Positions 8,763 to 18,264 of a stretch of DNA of 50,686 bases are shown here, one piece after another. This stretch comes from Planctomycetota bacterium (GTDB lineage Bacteria; Planctomycetota; Phycisphaerae; WQYP01). The first letter of the stretch is position 1, and each line of letters starts with the position of its first letter. Location of the stretch: the NCBI GenBank assembly GCA_021818445.1, contig JAKAEB010000024.1, positions 1 to 50,686 of the forward strand, written 5' to 3'. The translations under genes were made by a program, and so were the position numbers. Under the pieces are notes generated by a model. It worked only from the letters and a program-made list of their open reading frames with translations, did no database searches and was not told where the DNA came from.

Positions 8763-8982
8763 CGTGCCGTAACTCCTTTTATTTTTTAGCGCTCTGACCA
8801 ACAACCGTCCATCGACCTCTATCTATAGTTAAGATCGGCGCGCGTGTCAAATGAGGACCAATACACTCCAGCCACCAACGCCGCGCATTTATTGTGGCGA
8901 TTCGCATCGGCGGGAGGGTGAAAATCGCAACGGCCTGTCGCCGATTTGGCCAAATTGAAGCGCGCTGTTTTGAATGGTGCAG

Positions 8983-9015
8983 AAAAAAACGACGGACTGG
9001 AGGGGCCAGTCCGTC
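8983..9015 (-). terminator. Rho-independent terminator after the PEP-CTERM gene
   Basis: On the minus strand a 10-base-pair perfect stem (8991-9000 with 9006-9015, five-base loop) is followed by seven T residues. It lies about 60 bases beyond the stop at 9077. In the otherwise gene-free stretch 8763-9076 this terminator and the aldo/keto reductase promoter region are the only things I can identify. Confidence 0.85.
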
Positions 9016-9076
9016 GATGCGTCATCCGTGTTTATTGTGTTGGCGTCGAGTGGTTGGCAACGCCTCACGGCCAAAC

Positions 9077-9892
9077 TCAGGCAGACTGCCGCCGCCTGGC
9101 TACCAACAACAGGCTCAATCCACCGACGGCCAGCACGCCGAGGCTTGATGGCTCGGGCACCACTGACGAATTGAAATAACTGAAAGTACCGATGGCAGAA
9201 TTGGTAGACCACGCCTTCGTAAATAACCCGACCGACGTGGAATTTTGCCCATTCAAATTTGCATCGGTTACAGAACCCAGCTCCGTCCATGAATTCGCGG
9301 AGGTCAGGCTGTAGTTGGCAGTCCAGGTGTCGCCGCTTCGGACCAGTTGCAGGTACACCGGCCCGCCCGTTGGGGCGCTGGAGGGGAGGTTAAAGAAGTC
9401 TAAAGTATCTCCGGGCACCTGGAACTGGATCGAGGTGTTGCCAGCCCCAAACGTGCTGCCGTTTTGTAAGCCCAGTGAAACTGTAAACGGGTAGGTGCCG
9501 TTGTTGGTGGTTCCCAAAACGATCAGGCCACCTATCGTGTTGGTGTTGGCGTTGCCACCATTCATGGTAACTTCCGTATCAATTTCGTAGTTGGATGGTT
9601 CACCGGTGGGTACTACTTGCGTCAAAAATGGCGCATACGAGCGGTTATATTTCCACGCATCCGATCCGGCCGGGACATTCATTTCCAGATTGCCATTACC
9701 GTCTTGAAAGACCGAAGCCGGCCCGTTTGCATTACCCGTCGGGGCGCTGAGCGTCCAGAAGCTATTGGGGGCCGAACCTGCCGAGCCGGTAAATTGGTCC
9801 GACTGAATGGTGCTTGCTTTGGTTACGGCGGTTGAGGCGGTTGCTGCCACAACAGCCAACAAAAGAAAGGACAACTTTGACTTGGAAAACAT
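9077..9892 (-). CDS. PEP-CTERM protein with lectin-like fold
   Basis: This is a 271-residue exported protein. It has an N-terminal signal peptide (residues 1-27, cleaved near ASTIQ) and a C-terminal sorting tag: VVPEP, a hydrophobic helix, then the Arg cluster ARRRQ. PEP-CTERM tags are cut by exosortase and used to place proteins at the cell surface or in extracellular polymer. The central part, with alternating strands and phrases like YEIDTEVTM and VYLQLVRSGDTW, resembles the DUF1349/concanavalin-like lectin fold, so carbohydrate binding is plausible but unproven. ATG 9892 has an AGGAG site seven bases upstream, itself next to a small hairpin at 9904-9919. A clear terminator follows the gene. 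No exosortase is in the window. Confidence 0.88.
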   Translation of the reverse strand: MFSKSKLSFLLLAVVAATASTAVTKASTIQSDQFTGSAGSAPNSFWTLSAPTGNANGPASVFQDGNGNLEMNVPAGSDAWKYNRSYAPFLTQVVPTGEPSNYEIDTEVTMNGGNANTNTIGGLIVLGTTNNGTYPFTVSLGLQNGSTFGAGNTSIQFQVPGDTLDFFNLPSSAPTGGPVYLQLVRSGDTWTANYSLTSANSWTELGSVTDANLNGQNSTSVGLFTKAWSTNSAIGTFSYFNSSVVPEPSSLGVLAVGGLSLLLVARRRQSA

Positions 9893-10713
9893 AAGACATC
9901 TCCTGCTCCGCTCGGAGCAATCTAAAACTTCTCCCACCGAAACCGGGCGGGACGCGGACCCATCAGCCAACGCGGCCTTGGGCATTGGATTCACGCTTCG
10001 TGGGCCGGTCGAACACGCTGCATCTGTGAAGCAGCAGCACTTCCCCACTTAACGGGCTGTCTGCGGTTCAATACCACCGACATCACCCCGGCCCGGCACA
10101 ATCTGGACGAACCGCAAGAATTAATATTGTCTGAAGCGGCGCTAAACCTGCGCTTCACAGTAATAAAATGTTTCGTATGGTTGGTCGCTATGGTTGACGT
10201 CGGTGGCAACGGCCCGGCACAACTGCACGGCCAGTACCATTTTGCGCATTCCATGGTACGTCCGACGAAAAATCGCCAGAGTCTGCAACCAACCACGATT
10301 TGTTCTCTCCGGATAAACGCTGTAAAAATCCCATAACGCCCTTGCCCAACGCTCTCCGGTTACCATCGCTCACTTTCGCCATCCACACACCTGCTTGCGA
10401 ACGGGTGTGGCTTGAAGTTGTCTAATGGCTGGTTTAACCCAGCTATCTCAATACGTTTTAGCGGGGCGCATTCTTAACCCGGCTTCGGCAGTTTGCAGCG
10501 GTTTGTGGTCAAAAACCATCGCGAAGTTGTCCAGACGCCATCGACAGAGGCATCTTTGTAATGCCGGTGGATGGGGCGGTGGCCAAGGAGCCTGCCCGGG
10601 TAAAAATAATTTTTCCTCCAGCGCAAAAGTTCCCGTTGACGTGCCGATCTTCCGACTGCATGATGTTAAAAAGCAGATGCCGGTGGACGGCCGAACGATT
10701 CTCAAGAGTGTGG
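9893..10713. other. Large divergent intergenic region
   Basis: These 821 bases separate the divergently transcribed PEP-CTERM gene and XylR-like regulator. I see a six-base-pair hairpin (9904-9909 with 9914-9919) just upstream of the PEP-CTERM ribosome site and nothing else convincing. Open frames here are short, overlapping on both strands and without recognisable domains. The size suggests long leaders or binding sites for the adjacent regulator, but no operator could be defined. Confidence 0.4.
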
Positions 10714-11979
10714 ATGATGAAAACTGCCAACACGCATAGCTTAAGCGCCGATACTACCGCGATTATTGATCCGGCCGGCCTTGAACAAAAACCGCTGCGG
10801 CGACGACGCGTGCTGAAAATCGGGCTGTTTTTTGGTGAAATGGGTATCTACGGTGAGCGGGCCATCGAGGCGATATCCACGGCCGCCAGCGCCCTGAACG
10901 GCAGGGTGCGCATTCTTGTGGCCCGACTGCGCGAAATTGCGCCCGTCGATGTACAAACCCGACGGCTGGATGGGGCGATCCTCGGCTGGTGGGATACGCC
11001 GGACGACCTGCTGACGATTCTGGAAAGAACTCGATTGCCGTGCGTGGATATCTGGGGAAGCCGCCCTGCTGACTTTGTACCGTACAAAGTCCTGCCGGAC
11101 GATGGCGCGGTGGGTCAAATGGCGGCGGAACATTTTTTGAAGCGGGGCTTTACCCAATTTGCCTATTACGGGCTGCCCAAATCCTTCCAGCACCAGTGGG
11201 AATTTCGCCGTCGGCAAGGTTTTGTTGAGACCGTCGAGCGCGCCGGCTTTGCCTGCCACTGTTTTGAAAGCACCGCCGCCGGTTGGGAACAACTCCACGA
11301 GGAGCGGTACCTGACCAGCTTGGAAAAGTGGCTCAAATCAATCCCCAAGCCGGTTGGCATGCTGTGCTGTATTGACCCGATGGCGTACGAGGTGATCCGT
11401 CTGGCATGGAAACACCACATTCGCGTGCCTGATCAACTTGCCGTCTGCGGCGTTGATAATTGGCTTTGGGTGTGCAAGCTGGCCAACCCGCCTATCAGCA
11501 GCATTCCATTGGATGGAGCAACGGCAGGGGCCGAGGCGTTGAGGCTTTTAATCGACGTGATAGATGGCCGACAGCGCCTACCCAAGACGGTTTTCATCCC
11601 CCCATTACCGCTCGAAGCCCGCGGTTCAACCGATGTGTACAACTTTTCAGATGAGGAAGTGGTGCGGGCGATTCGGTACATTCGAGATCATAGCCACCTG
11701 CCGATCACGATTGAGCAGATCATGGAAAATTCATTTATCTCGCGGCGAGCCATGGAGATGCGTTTCAAACAGGCGACCGGTGAAACACTGCAGAAGGCCA
11801 TCTGGCAGGCGCATGCCGATCAGGCCAAGCGGTTGCTGCTGGAATCCCACATGGCGATGTCGGATGTGGCCGATAAGTCGGGTTACCGGAGCGCCGCGGT
11901 ATTTAACGTGATGTTTCGGAAGCATACGGGGATGACTCCCACGGAATTTCGCCGTCGCAAACTGCGCAAACGAAATTAG
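10714..11979 (+). CDS. XylR-type AraC-family transcriptional regulator
   Basis: This is a DNA-binding regulator of 421 residues with two parts. Residues about 25-300 resemble a LacI/periplasmic-binding-protein ligand domain (KIGLFFGEMGIYGERAIEAI at the start, VCGVDNWLWVCKLANPP near the end), which in XylR binds a sugar such as xylose. Residues about 315-421 are an AraC HTH pair, with DVADKSGYRSAAVFNVMFRK and the closing HTGMTPTEFRRR. The double ATG at 10714/10717 is the likely start; no strong ribosome site is present, and upstream in-frame ATGs exist. It lies just upstream of a PEP-CTERM gene, GH74 and GH31 genes on the same strand, so it probably controls hemicellulose use in response to xylose or a related sugar. 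That link is inference from position. Confidence 0.9.
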   Translation: MMKTANTHSLSADTTAIIDPAGLEQKPLRRRRVLKIGLFFGEMGIYGERAIEAISTAASALNGRVRILVARLREIAPVDVQTRRLDGAILGWWDTPDDLLTILERTRLPCVDIWGSRPADFVPYKVLPDDGAVGQMAAEHFLKRGFTQFAYYGLPKSFQHQWEFRRRQGFVETVERAGFACHCFESTAAGWEQLHEERYLTSLEKWLKSIPKPVGMLCCIDPMAYEVIRLAWKHHIRVPDQLAVCGVDNWLWVCKLANPPISSIPLDGATAGAEALRLLIDVIDGRQRLPKTVFIPPLPLEARGSTDVYNFSDEEVVRAIRYIRDHSHLPITIEQIMENSFISRRAMEMRFKQATGETLQKAIWQAHADQAKRLLLESHMAMSDVADKSGYRSAAVFNVMFRKHTGMTPTEFRRRKLRKRN

Positions 11980-12025
11980 CCTGTACGCCCCCCTGGCGGC
12001 CGTCCTGTAATGCAATAAAAACTTT

Positions 12026-12066
12026 GCGCCTATTATAAAAATTTTTACGTCCACGCTAGTGGTAAT
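12026..12066 (+). promoter_or_regulatory. Copy 1 of a 41-base conserved upstream motif
   Basis: The block matches the one at 19978-20018 in 36 of 41 positions. Its left half is an A/T near-palindrome (TATAAAAATTTTTA), and its right half carries GCTAGTGGTAAT. It ends 216 bases before the ATG of the PEP-CTERM gene at 12283, and an eight-base-pair hairpin (12105-12112 with 12121-12128) lies in the presumed leader. A promoter or operator is the simplest reading. Apart from this, 11980-12282 holds no gene. Confidence 0.6.
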
Positions 12067-12282
12067 CCTAAACCAAAGTAGTAAACTCATCGGTGAGCTA
12101 AAGGGGGCTGAAGTGTAGATTTCAGCCCGCCAATCGAGTTTGGGATGTGCAGAGAGCAATTTTGGACATGGCATTTAGCCAGGTCGTACCGGGAAAGTGG
12201 GCTGCTTGTTGAACTTCGCAATGCGCGAGGGCGAGAAAAGCCGCCGGAGACGGTTTTGGCTGTTTTTTCAGGAGTCTCTGTT

Positions 12283-13104
12283 ATGGGAAAACACATATCT
12301 ACTCTAAGCTTGGCGCTCGGTGCAGTCATCGCCGCGGGTGCCTGGGCCGGTGCGGCATCGGCCACACCTACCATCCTCTTCAGTACCACTGGAGATTTCT
12401 CCACATGGGCGGGTAATGCCGGGGGGACAACGACGACCAACGGGGTTACAGTTGTGGTTCCCACCGTCACCACCGTCGCCACCGTTACCACCCCCACCGA
12501 AGGGGGCACCATTAATGGCATCGGCAATAACAGCCCATCCGGAGATGTGGCCGGTGCAACCGGTACCGCCGGTGCCTTGCAAATTACGTTTCCAAATGGA
12601 TCTGGCCTTTCTGGCACAAACATCGGAACCTACAACGTGGTGGCGTCTGGACCCAACATCAGTGGAACCTACAACGCAGGCGTCTATACCCCCACGGCTG
12701 CCATCAGCGCCTTTGATTCCGGCGGTACCCTGAGCTTTGATGTGACCCCGCCAACTGGCAATACGTTTTTTCTCGCTCCCCTGCTATTGCTGAATTACCC
12801 CGGACAATATAAGCAAATGCAGACCACTATGAGCAGTACAGCGGATGCCAATGGGTTCTACACCGCATCGGTATCGCTTGCTGGCATTCCGAGTATCGCT
12901 ACTGCAGAGGCCGCAAGCTACCTAAATAACGGCTATGGCTATTTCAACATCGGCGTTATTTTCAACACAGGTGCTCCGGTCGGATCAACGGCGGAAATCA
13001 CCAACTTTGAAATTACCCCCACGCCGGAACCGGCATCCATCGGTTTATTCGGGGCGGGGGCCGCAGCGCTGTTGCTGCTTGGCCGCAAGCGGCTGACACG
13101 CTGA
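12283..13104 (+). CDS. PEP-CTERM surface protein
   Basis: The protein has 273 residues: a signal peptide (cleavage probably after AASA, residue 26), a Thr/Val/Gly-rich beta-strand body and a C-terminal tag of TPEPASIG, a hydrophobic helix and GRKRLTR. That tag marks it for exosortase processing and surface or matrix localisation. The body contains an unusual run of Thr-Val repeats around residues 45-70. I recognise no catalytic domain. ATG 12283 is set by an AGGAG site eight bases upstream; the open frame extends further upstream but without a signal sequence. The long leader holds the 41-base motif shared with the pseudopilin gene at 20241. It lies between the XylR-like regulator and the GH74 gene and may be a structural or carbohydrate-binding partner of the locus. 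Confidence 0.87.
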   Translation: MGKHISTLSLALGAVIAAGAWAGAASATPTILFSTTGDFSTWAGNAGGTTTTNGVTVVVPTVTTVATVTTPTEGGTINGIGNNSPSGDVAGATGTAGALQITFPNGSGLSGTNIGTYNVVASGPNISGTYNAGVYTPTAAISAFDSGGTLSFDVTPPTGNTFFLAPLLLLNYPGQYKQMQTTMSSTADANGFYTASVSLAGIPSIATAEAASYLNNGYGYFNIGVIFNTGAPVGSTAEITNFEITPTPEPASIGLFGAGAAALLLLGRKRLTR

Positions 13105-13146
13105 ATGGCACAGCCCAACGGCTAAACCCGTGTCGTAAAGAAAAAC

Positions 13147-13213
13147 AACGGCCGGTGCGCTTCACAGGTCTGACATTTACACCCGATGGTCAGATCACGC
13201 ACCGGCCGTTTTT
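13147..13213. terminator. Double-stem terminator between PEP-CTERM and GH74 genes
   Basis: An outer 13-base-pair perfect stem (13147-13159 with 13198-13210) encloses an inner stem (13167-13174 with 13189-13196, one G-T pair). The outer stem is flanked by A5 on the left and T5 on the right, so it could stop transcription from either side. It begins 43 bases after the PEP-CTERM stop. Confidence 0.75.
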
Positions 13214-13298
13214 CCATCAAGGTGTCGGCGGCACTTTCGTTTTGTCGCCATTTGGGGCAGGATAACAGGCTCCTGGCCTTTGCAAGAAAGCGTTCTTT

Positions 13299-15587
13299 AT
13301 GCCCAAATCTGATAGTCGCCCTGCCCGCATCCCATCGAGCAACAGTTCCACCACTTTGCCCACAACCTTTTCGCGCCGCGAGGCAGTCGCCGTATTGGCC
13401 GGCGCGGCGGCCCTTTCCGCCATCGGTTCTGCGAAAGGCCGGGGTGCCGATCCCCGCTACCGTTTTCCTGGCGATGGACACGCTCAGGTAAAATACCGCT
13501 GGCAAAATGTCCGCATCGGTGGCGGGGGTTTTGTTACCGGCATCATCACCCACCCGCGCACCCGCACCGTATTTGCCCGCACCGATGTTGGCGGTGCCTA
13601 CCATTGCGATTCCGACACTCAACACTGGACTCCCATAACGGATTGGGTCGGCGGACCGGACTATTCACTATCCGGCATCGAAAGCCTCGCGATCGATCCA
13701 CACCACCCCGATCGGGTCTACATTGCGGCGGGGATGTACACCCAGCGCTGGGCACCCCATGCCGTCATGTTGCGGTCGGATGACAGGGGCCGCTCATTTC
13801 AGGGCGTGCGCGTCCCCTTTAAATGCGGCGGAAATGAAGCCGGGCGCTTCAATGGCGAACGGCTTATGGTCGATCCACATCATCCGGATATCCTGCTTTT
13901 TGGCAGTCGGCTCGATGGCTTATGGAAAAGCACCGATGCCGCCCGAAGTTGGGATCGCATCAGGAGTTTCCCCATTCCCGACGGTACACACGGCGTGGGA
14001 ATTGTCAGCGTGGTTTTTAATCCGGACAGTGGTCGGCCGGGTTTACCAACACTGGAGATTTTCGTCGCCGTGTCGCGACGATCGGATAATCTTTACCGCA
14101 GCGGTGACGCCGGCAAGACATGGCATGTCGTGCCGGGCCAGCCGCGGGGGCTGCGCCCCAACCACGCGGTCCTCTCACCCGATGGATGGGTGTACATCAG
14201 TTATGGCAAAGAGCCCGGCCCGAACACCATGACCGACGGTGCCGTGTGGAAATTTCATCCTGCCAGTGGTCAATGGAAAGATATTACACCCATCCACCCG
14301 GCCGCGCGACATGAGAGTTTTGGTTACGGAACCGTGGCGGTGGATGTTCGCCATGCGGGGGTCGTCATGTGCGCGACATTCTGCCGGTGGAACGGGGGCG
14401 ATATTATTTTTCGTTCCACCGACGGCGGACGCCATTGGCGACCCATATCCCCTCGCCACGGGGGCATTTGGGATGTGGCCAGCGCACCGTGGCTGCGCTT
14501 TCACCGCCTTGAGCCGATGGTAACCAACTGGATCGGCAGCCTGCAGATCGACCCCCATAACTCCAATCGTGTCTGGTACACCACCGGCTGGGGCATATTT
14601 CGGTGTGACAACATCATGGCCGCCGATGACGGGGGTATGACAGATTGGGTGTTTGACTGCAACGGCTTTGAGGAAACGGTCATTAATGATCTGGCCAGTC
14701 CGATGCGTGGCCCGCATCTGGTGAGCGCTATGGGGGATATCAGTGGCTTTCGGCATGATGATTTGCGTATCTCCCCTCCGCACGGGTTTTATCCGCGCGG
14801 GTGTGGCAGCAACACCTGCATCGCTGTAGCCGCACTGCACCCGGATTTTATGGTCCGCACTTTCGGCGGGCAGAAGGTCAACATCGCGTATTCCACATCG
14901 GGCGGGCGCGAGTGGCAATTTTTTCCGCATCAGCCGCACGGTGCCCAGTATGGCCGGGCAGCCGTGAACAGCAACGGTTCGGCGATTGTATGGACACCAT
15001 CCAGTGGAGCGTGGAACGCCCCCGACCGACCGGTTTATTACACACATGATTCCGGCCGGTCATGGCATGCGAGCCGGGGCATTTCAGGCGGACTAGCCAC
15101 ATGCGCCGACCCCATTAATGACCAGCGCTTTTACGCCTTTGAGTCGCAGCGCGGCGCGTTGCTCGCCAGCCATGACGCCGGTGCCATATTCCGTGATGTG
15201 CTAAGCGGCCTGCCGCATGCCGCCGGCGAATTAAGGGCTGTCTCCGGTCGTGAAGGTGAGGTATGGCTTGCCAGCGGTGCAGGGTTATACCACGTGAAAA
15301 TTGACGATCGACATCTTCATCGGTGCGCCGCGATCAACAGCGCCACCCATGTCGGCTTTGGACGGGCCGCCCCAGGGGGGCCATATCCGGCGATTTATGT
15401 TGTTGGCGTATCGAAGGGCGTTTATGGGTTTTACCGTTCCATAGATGCCGGTGTCACCTGGCGAAGAATCAACGACTTTTACCATCAATTTTTCGACATT
15501 AGTTGTATCATAGGCGACCCGCGTATCTTTGGCCGCGTTTACCTCGGCACAAGCGGGCGCGGCATCATATTTGGCGATATCACATAG
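13299..15587 (+). CDS. GH74 xyloglucanase, Tat-exported
   Basis: This 762-residue enzyme is predicted to cut the beta-1,4-glucan backbone of xyloglucan outside the cytoplasm. It has a two-domain seven-bladed propeller pattern with repeated Asp-box-like strands (SDDRGRSFQ, STDGGRHWR, THDSGRSWH, SIDAGVTWR). The two GH74 acids are present: Asp96 in ARTDVGGAY and Asp480 in MGDISGFRHDD. An N-terminal twin-arginine signal (SRREAVAVLAGAAAL, from about residue 25) indicates folded export. Start ATG 13299 gives a slightly long N-region before the Tat motif. Whether it acts endo or on chain ends cannot be told from sequence. It precedes a GH31 enzyme by 31 bases, the natural next step for removing xylose from the products. 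Confidence 0.92.
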   Translation: MPKSDSRPARIPSSNSSTTLPTTFSRREAVAVLAGAAALSAIGSAKGRGADPRYRFPGDGHAQVKYRWQNVRIGGGGFVTGIITHPRTRTVFARTDVGGAYHCDSDTQHWTPITDWVGGPDYSLSGIESLAIDPHHPDRVYIAAGMYTQRWAPHAVMLRSDDRGRSFQGVRVPFKCGGNEAGRFNGERLMVDPHHPDILLFGSRLDGLWKSTDAARSWDRIRSFPIPDGTHGVGIVSVVFNPDSGRPGLPTLEIFVAVSRRSDNLYRSGDAGKTWHVVPGQPRGLRPNHAVLSPDGWVYISYGKEPGPNTMTDGAVWKFHPASGQWKDITPIHPAARHESFGYGTVAVDVRHAGVVMCATFCRWNGGDIIFRSTDGGRHWRPISPRHGGIWDVASAPWLRFHRLEPMVTNWIGSLQIDPHNSNRVWYTTGWGIFRCDNIMAADDGGMTDWVFDCNGFEETVINDLASPMRGPHLVSAMGDISGFRHDDLRISPPHGFYPRGCGSNTCIAVAALHPDFMVRTFGGQKVNIAYSTSGGREWQFFPHQPHGAQYGRAAVNSNGSAIVWTPSSGAWNAPDRPVYYTHDSGRSWHASRGISGGLATCADPINDQRFYAFESQRGALLASHDAGAIFRDVLSGLPHAAGELRAVSGREGEVWLASGAGLYHVKIDDRHLHRCAAINSATHVGFGRAAPGGPYPAIYVVGVSKGVYGFYRSIDAGVTWRRINDFYHQFFDISCIIGDPRIFGRVYLGTSGRGIIFGDIT

Positions 15588-15618
15588 GCGGCTTCTATTA
15601 ACCGAGTAAGGGGGTATT

Positions 15619-18000
15619 ATGAACCACACGCGACGGTCTTTTGTTAAGATGGCAGGTGGAGTGTTGGCGGCCACCGTTGGCGTATCGGCGGCTGGTGCCG
15701 AAGTGAAGCGATCTGCAATCGGGGATGGGCCAGTGAGTGCGGTAAACGAACTACCTGATGGCGTGCTGATTACGTTGCCAAACAGCACCATGAAAATTGA
15801 AATCTACACGCCCGGCGTGATCCGCGTGCTTGTATGCCCCGGCACAGCCGCCCCTCAACATGAAAGCCTCGCCGTCATTGCCAGGCCGCAGACGCATGGC
15901 TGGCACCTGCACGAGACCGGCCATGACGTGAAAATATCGACTGAAGCAATAACGGTATACGTGGAAAAATCCAGTGGATCAGTCCGCTTTGCTGATGCCA
16001 CCGGGCAATTTATCACCGAAGAGGTAGCGAAGCATGGGCGGGAACTCACGCCATGGACATTCAAAGATGTCCCCACTTATCACGTTCGTCAAGCTTTCAA
16101 GTTGCAGACCGATGAGGCCATTTACGGGCTTGGCCAGCACCAGCAGGATGTGATGAATTATCGGGGCAAATCGGTCCATCTGGAACAGCAGAATATGCAT
16201 GTCGCCATCCCGGTGCTGGTGTCCAATCGCGGTTACGGCATATTTTGGGATAACCCGGCGATCACCAATGTGGATGTGGGGCAAAAGACCGCTGACGAGC
16301 TTTCGTGGGATTCGCAGGCCGGTTCATGCCTTGATTATTATTTTATGTATGGTCCGGAAATCGATGCCGTCATCGCCGGTTACCGCACCATCACCGGGGC
16401 GGCGCCCATGCCTGGTAAATGGGTATGGGGATTCTGGCAATGCAAAAATCGCTATAAAACGCAGGCACAAATTCTCGGTGTGGCCGGCACATACCGATCC
16501 ATGAAAATCCCCATTGACGGCGTGGTGCAGGACTGGTTCTATTGGCACCCGCATCCATGGGGATCGAATGAATTTGCCTTCACCCGTTATCCCGACCCGC
16601 GGGATATGATTCATTCGCTTCACCGTGAAAAGATCCATTTTATGATTTCAGTGTGGGCCAAATTTCAGCCCGGATCGGCCAATTACAAATTATTAAAGGA
16701 TGCGGGTGTTCTGTATCCCCTTACCGGTGGCAACAACCCGATGTGGAATCCGGCCGCCAGCTATTACGACGCCTTCAGTCCCCTGGGGCGCAAACTTTAC
16801 TGGGACATCCTTAATAAGGATTTATTTGCTCTGGGTGTTGATGCATGGTGGCTTGATGCGTCCGAACCGGAACTTGGCGGCAACTGGGGCCAGTTTGCAA
16901 ATGTGAAAACCCACCTTGGCTACGGCGAATTTGTCTACAACGCCTACCCGCTGATGCATACCACGGCCGTTTATGAGGGCCAACGGTCGGTTAGTGATTC
17001 CAAGCGGGTTATGATACTCACCCGCTCGGCCTGGGCCGGCCAGCAACGCAATGCCGCGTTCACATGGTCGGGCGATATCACGGGCACGTGGGAAGTTTTC
17101 CGGGCGCAAATTGCAGCCGGCATCAATTTTTGCCTCAGTGGTATCCCATTCTGGACCACCGACACCGGAGGCTATACGTTTTCCAAGCCGCCCAGTGATC
17201 CTGCATACGCCGAGCTTTTCACCCGCTGGTTTCAGTTCAGCACCTTCTGCCCCATGTTCCGCGTACATGGCGTCAGCTACCCCAAGGAAATGTGGCGCTT
17301 CGGCCCCAAATTTATGCCGATTTTAGAAAAATTCGACCACTTACGCTATCGCCTCATGCCTTACATCTATTCCTGCGCCTGGCAGATCACGCACAGGCAC
17401 TACACACTCATGCGCGGCCTGGTGATGGATTTCCGCACCGACCCACGCACGGCCGACATTGGCGATCAGTTCATGTTCGGGCCGGCCATGCTGGTCAGCC
17501 CGGTGGTAAAAGCCGGGGCGGTATCCCGTCAAGTCTATCTGCCGGCGACCACGAAATGGTACGATTTCTGGACGGGTGAGTTAATGAATGGTGGCCAAAA
17601 CATGCATGCGGCGGCGGAAATTGATTCGCTGCCGCTGGCGGTTCGGGCGGGTTCGATCATTCCAATGGGGCCGCTGGTGCAAACCGCCATGGATACGGCC
17701 GATCCGATGGAAATCCGCATTTATCCGGGTGCCGATGCGGAATTTACTCTGTATGAAGATCAAGGCGATACCTACAACTACGAAAAGGGCGCTTACGCAA
17801 CCATCCAGATTACATGGGACGATCAAGCCGCGCGCTTGACCATCGCTGATCGTCAGGGCACTTTTGTCGGTATGTTGCGGCACCGCACGTTTAATATCGT
17901 ACGGGTAGAAAAGGGGCGCGGCATTGGTATGGAACCGTGTGAGCCGAACGCCGCCATCCATTATGACGGCAGCGCGATGAGCATCCACCTGCCGGCATAA
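15619..18000 (+). CDS. GH31 alpha-xylosidase-type glycoside hydrolase
   Basis: This 793-residue enzyme belongs to GH31 and most probably releases alpha-1,6-xylose from xyloglucan oligosaccharides, given its GH74 neighbour; alpha-glucosidase activity is the alternative. The N-terminal beta-sandwich ends before the barrel, where the nucleophile region DAWWLDASEPEL places Asp413 and the acid/base region WSGDITGTW places Asp486. The C-terminal part has GH31-type strands with the DUF5110-like YPGADAEFTLYEDQGDTYNY. The N-terminus (TRRSFVKMAGGVLAA) is a Tat-like signal. The ATG is preceded by AGGGGG close upstream. It is likely co-transcribed with the GH74 gene, 31 bases away. Confidence 0.92.
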   Translation: MNHTRRSFVKMAGGVLAATVGVSAAGAEVKRSAIGDGPVSAVNELPDGVLITLPNSTMKIEIYTPGVIRVLVCPGTAAPQHESLAVIARPQTHGWHLHETGHDVKISTEAITVYVEKSSGSVRFADATGQFITEEVAKHGRELTPWTFKDVPTYHVRQAFKLQTDEAIYGLGQHQQDVMNYRGKSVHLEQQNMHVAIPVLVSNRGYGIFWDNPAITNVDVGQKTADELSWDSQAGSCLDYYFMYGPEIDAVIAGYRTITGAAPMPGKWVWGFWQCKNRYKTQAQILGVAGTYRSMKIPIDGVVQDWFYWHPHPWGSNEFAFTRYPDPRDMIHSLHREKIHFMISVWAKFQPGSANYKLLKDAGVLYPLTGGNNPMWNPAASYYDAFSPLGRKLYWDILNKDLFALGVDAWWLDASEPELGGNWGQFANVKTHLGYGEFVYNAYPLMHTTAVYEGQRSVSDSKRVMILTRSAWAGQQRNAAFTWSGDITGTWEVFRAQIAAGINFCLSGIPFWTTDTGGYTFSKPPSDPAYAELFTRWFQFSTFCPMFRVHGVSYPKEMWRFGPKFMPILEKFDHLRYRLMPYIYSCAWQITHRHYTLMRGLVMDFRTDPRTADIGDQFMFGPAMLVSPVVKAGAVSRQVYLPATTKWYDFWTGELMNGGQNMHAAAEIDSLPLAVRAGSIIPMGPLVQTAMDTADPMEIRIYPGADAEFTLYEDQGDTYNYEKGAYATIQITWDDQAARLTIADRQGTFVGMLRHRTFNIVRVEKGRGIGMEPCEPNAAIHYDGSAMSIHLPA

Positions 18001-18264
18001 TCGCGGCGATGGCCCTGCGCCGCCAATGGTCCATATACCATGCCAGTCCGCGATCACCGGACATGTTCGCTTGCGGCTCAGGCGTCGATACGGCTTGCAA
18101 TAAATACGAATCATTTCCCATGTTTCGATGTGCATGGCGAACCAACCCAAGTTAAGATTCCTTTCGCTGTCAACGACTGTTACTGTAATACTCGCGCTGG
18201 GCGAGCGGTGTTTTCTGGCCGCCGGGTTGAGCCAAGCACGGTACCGGATGGAGTTCCCCGCAAA

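Noticed and set aside
10142..10366. Small minus-strand frame in the large divergent gap
   Set aside because: Overlapped by equally long frames in other phases, no ribosome site and no homology I can name.
14175..15047. A 290-codon minus-strand frame
   Set aside because: It lies fully inside the GH74 gene, whose catalytic motifs are intact on the opposite strand.
17581..18150. A 189-codon minus-strand frame
   Set aside because: Antisense to the GH31 gene, no ribosome site and no family resemblance.
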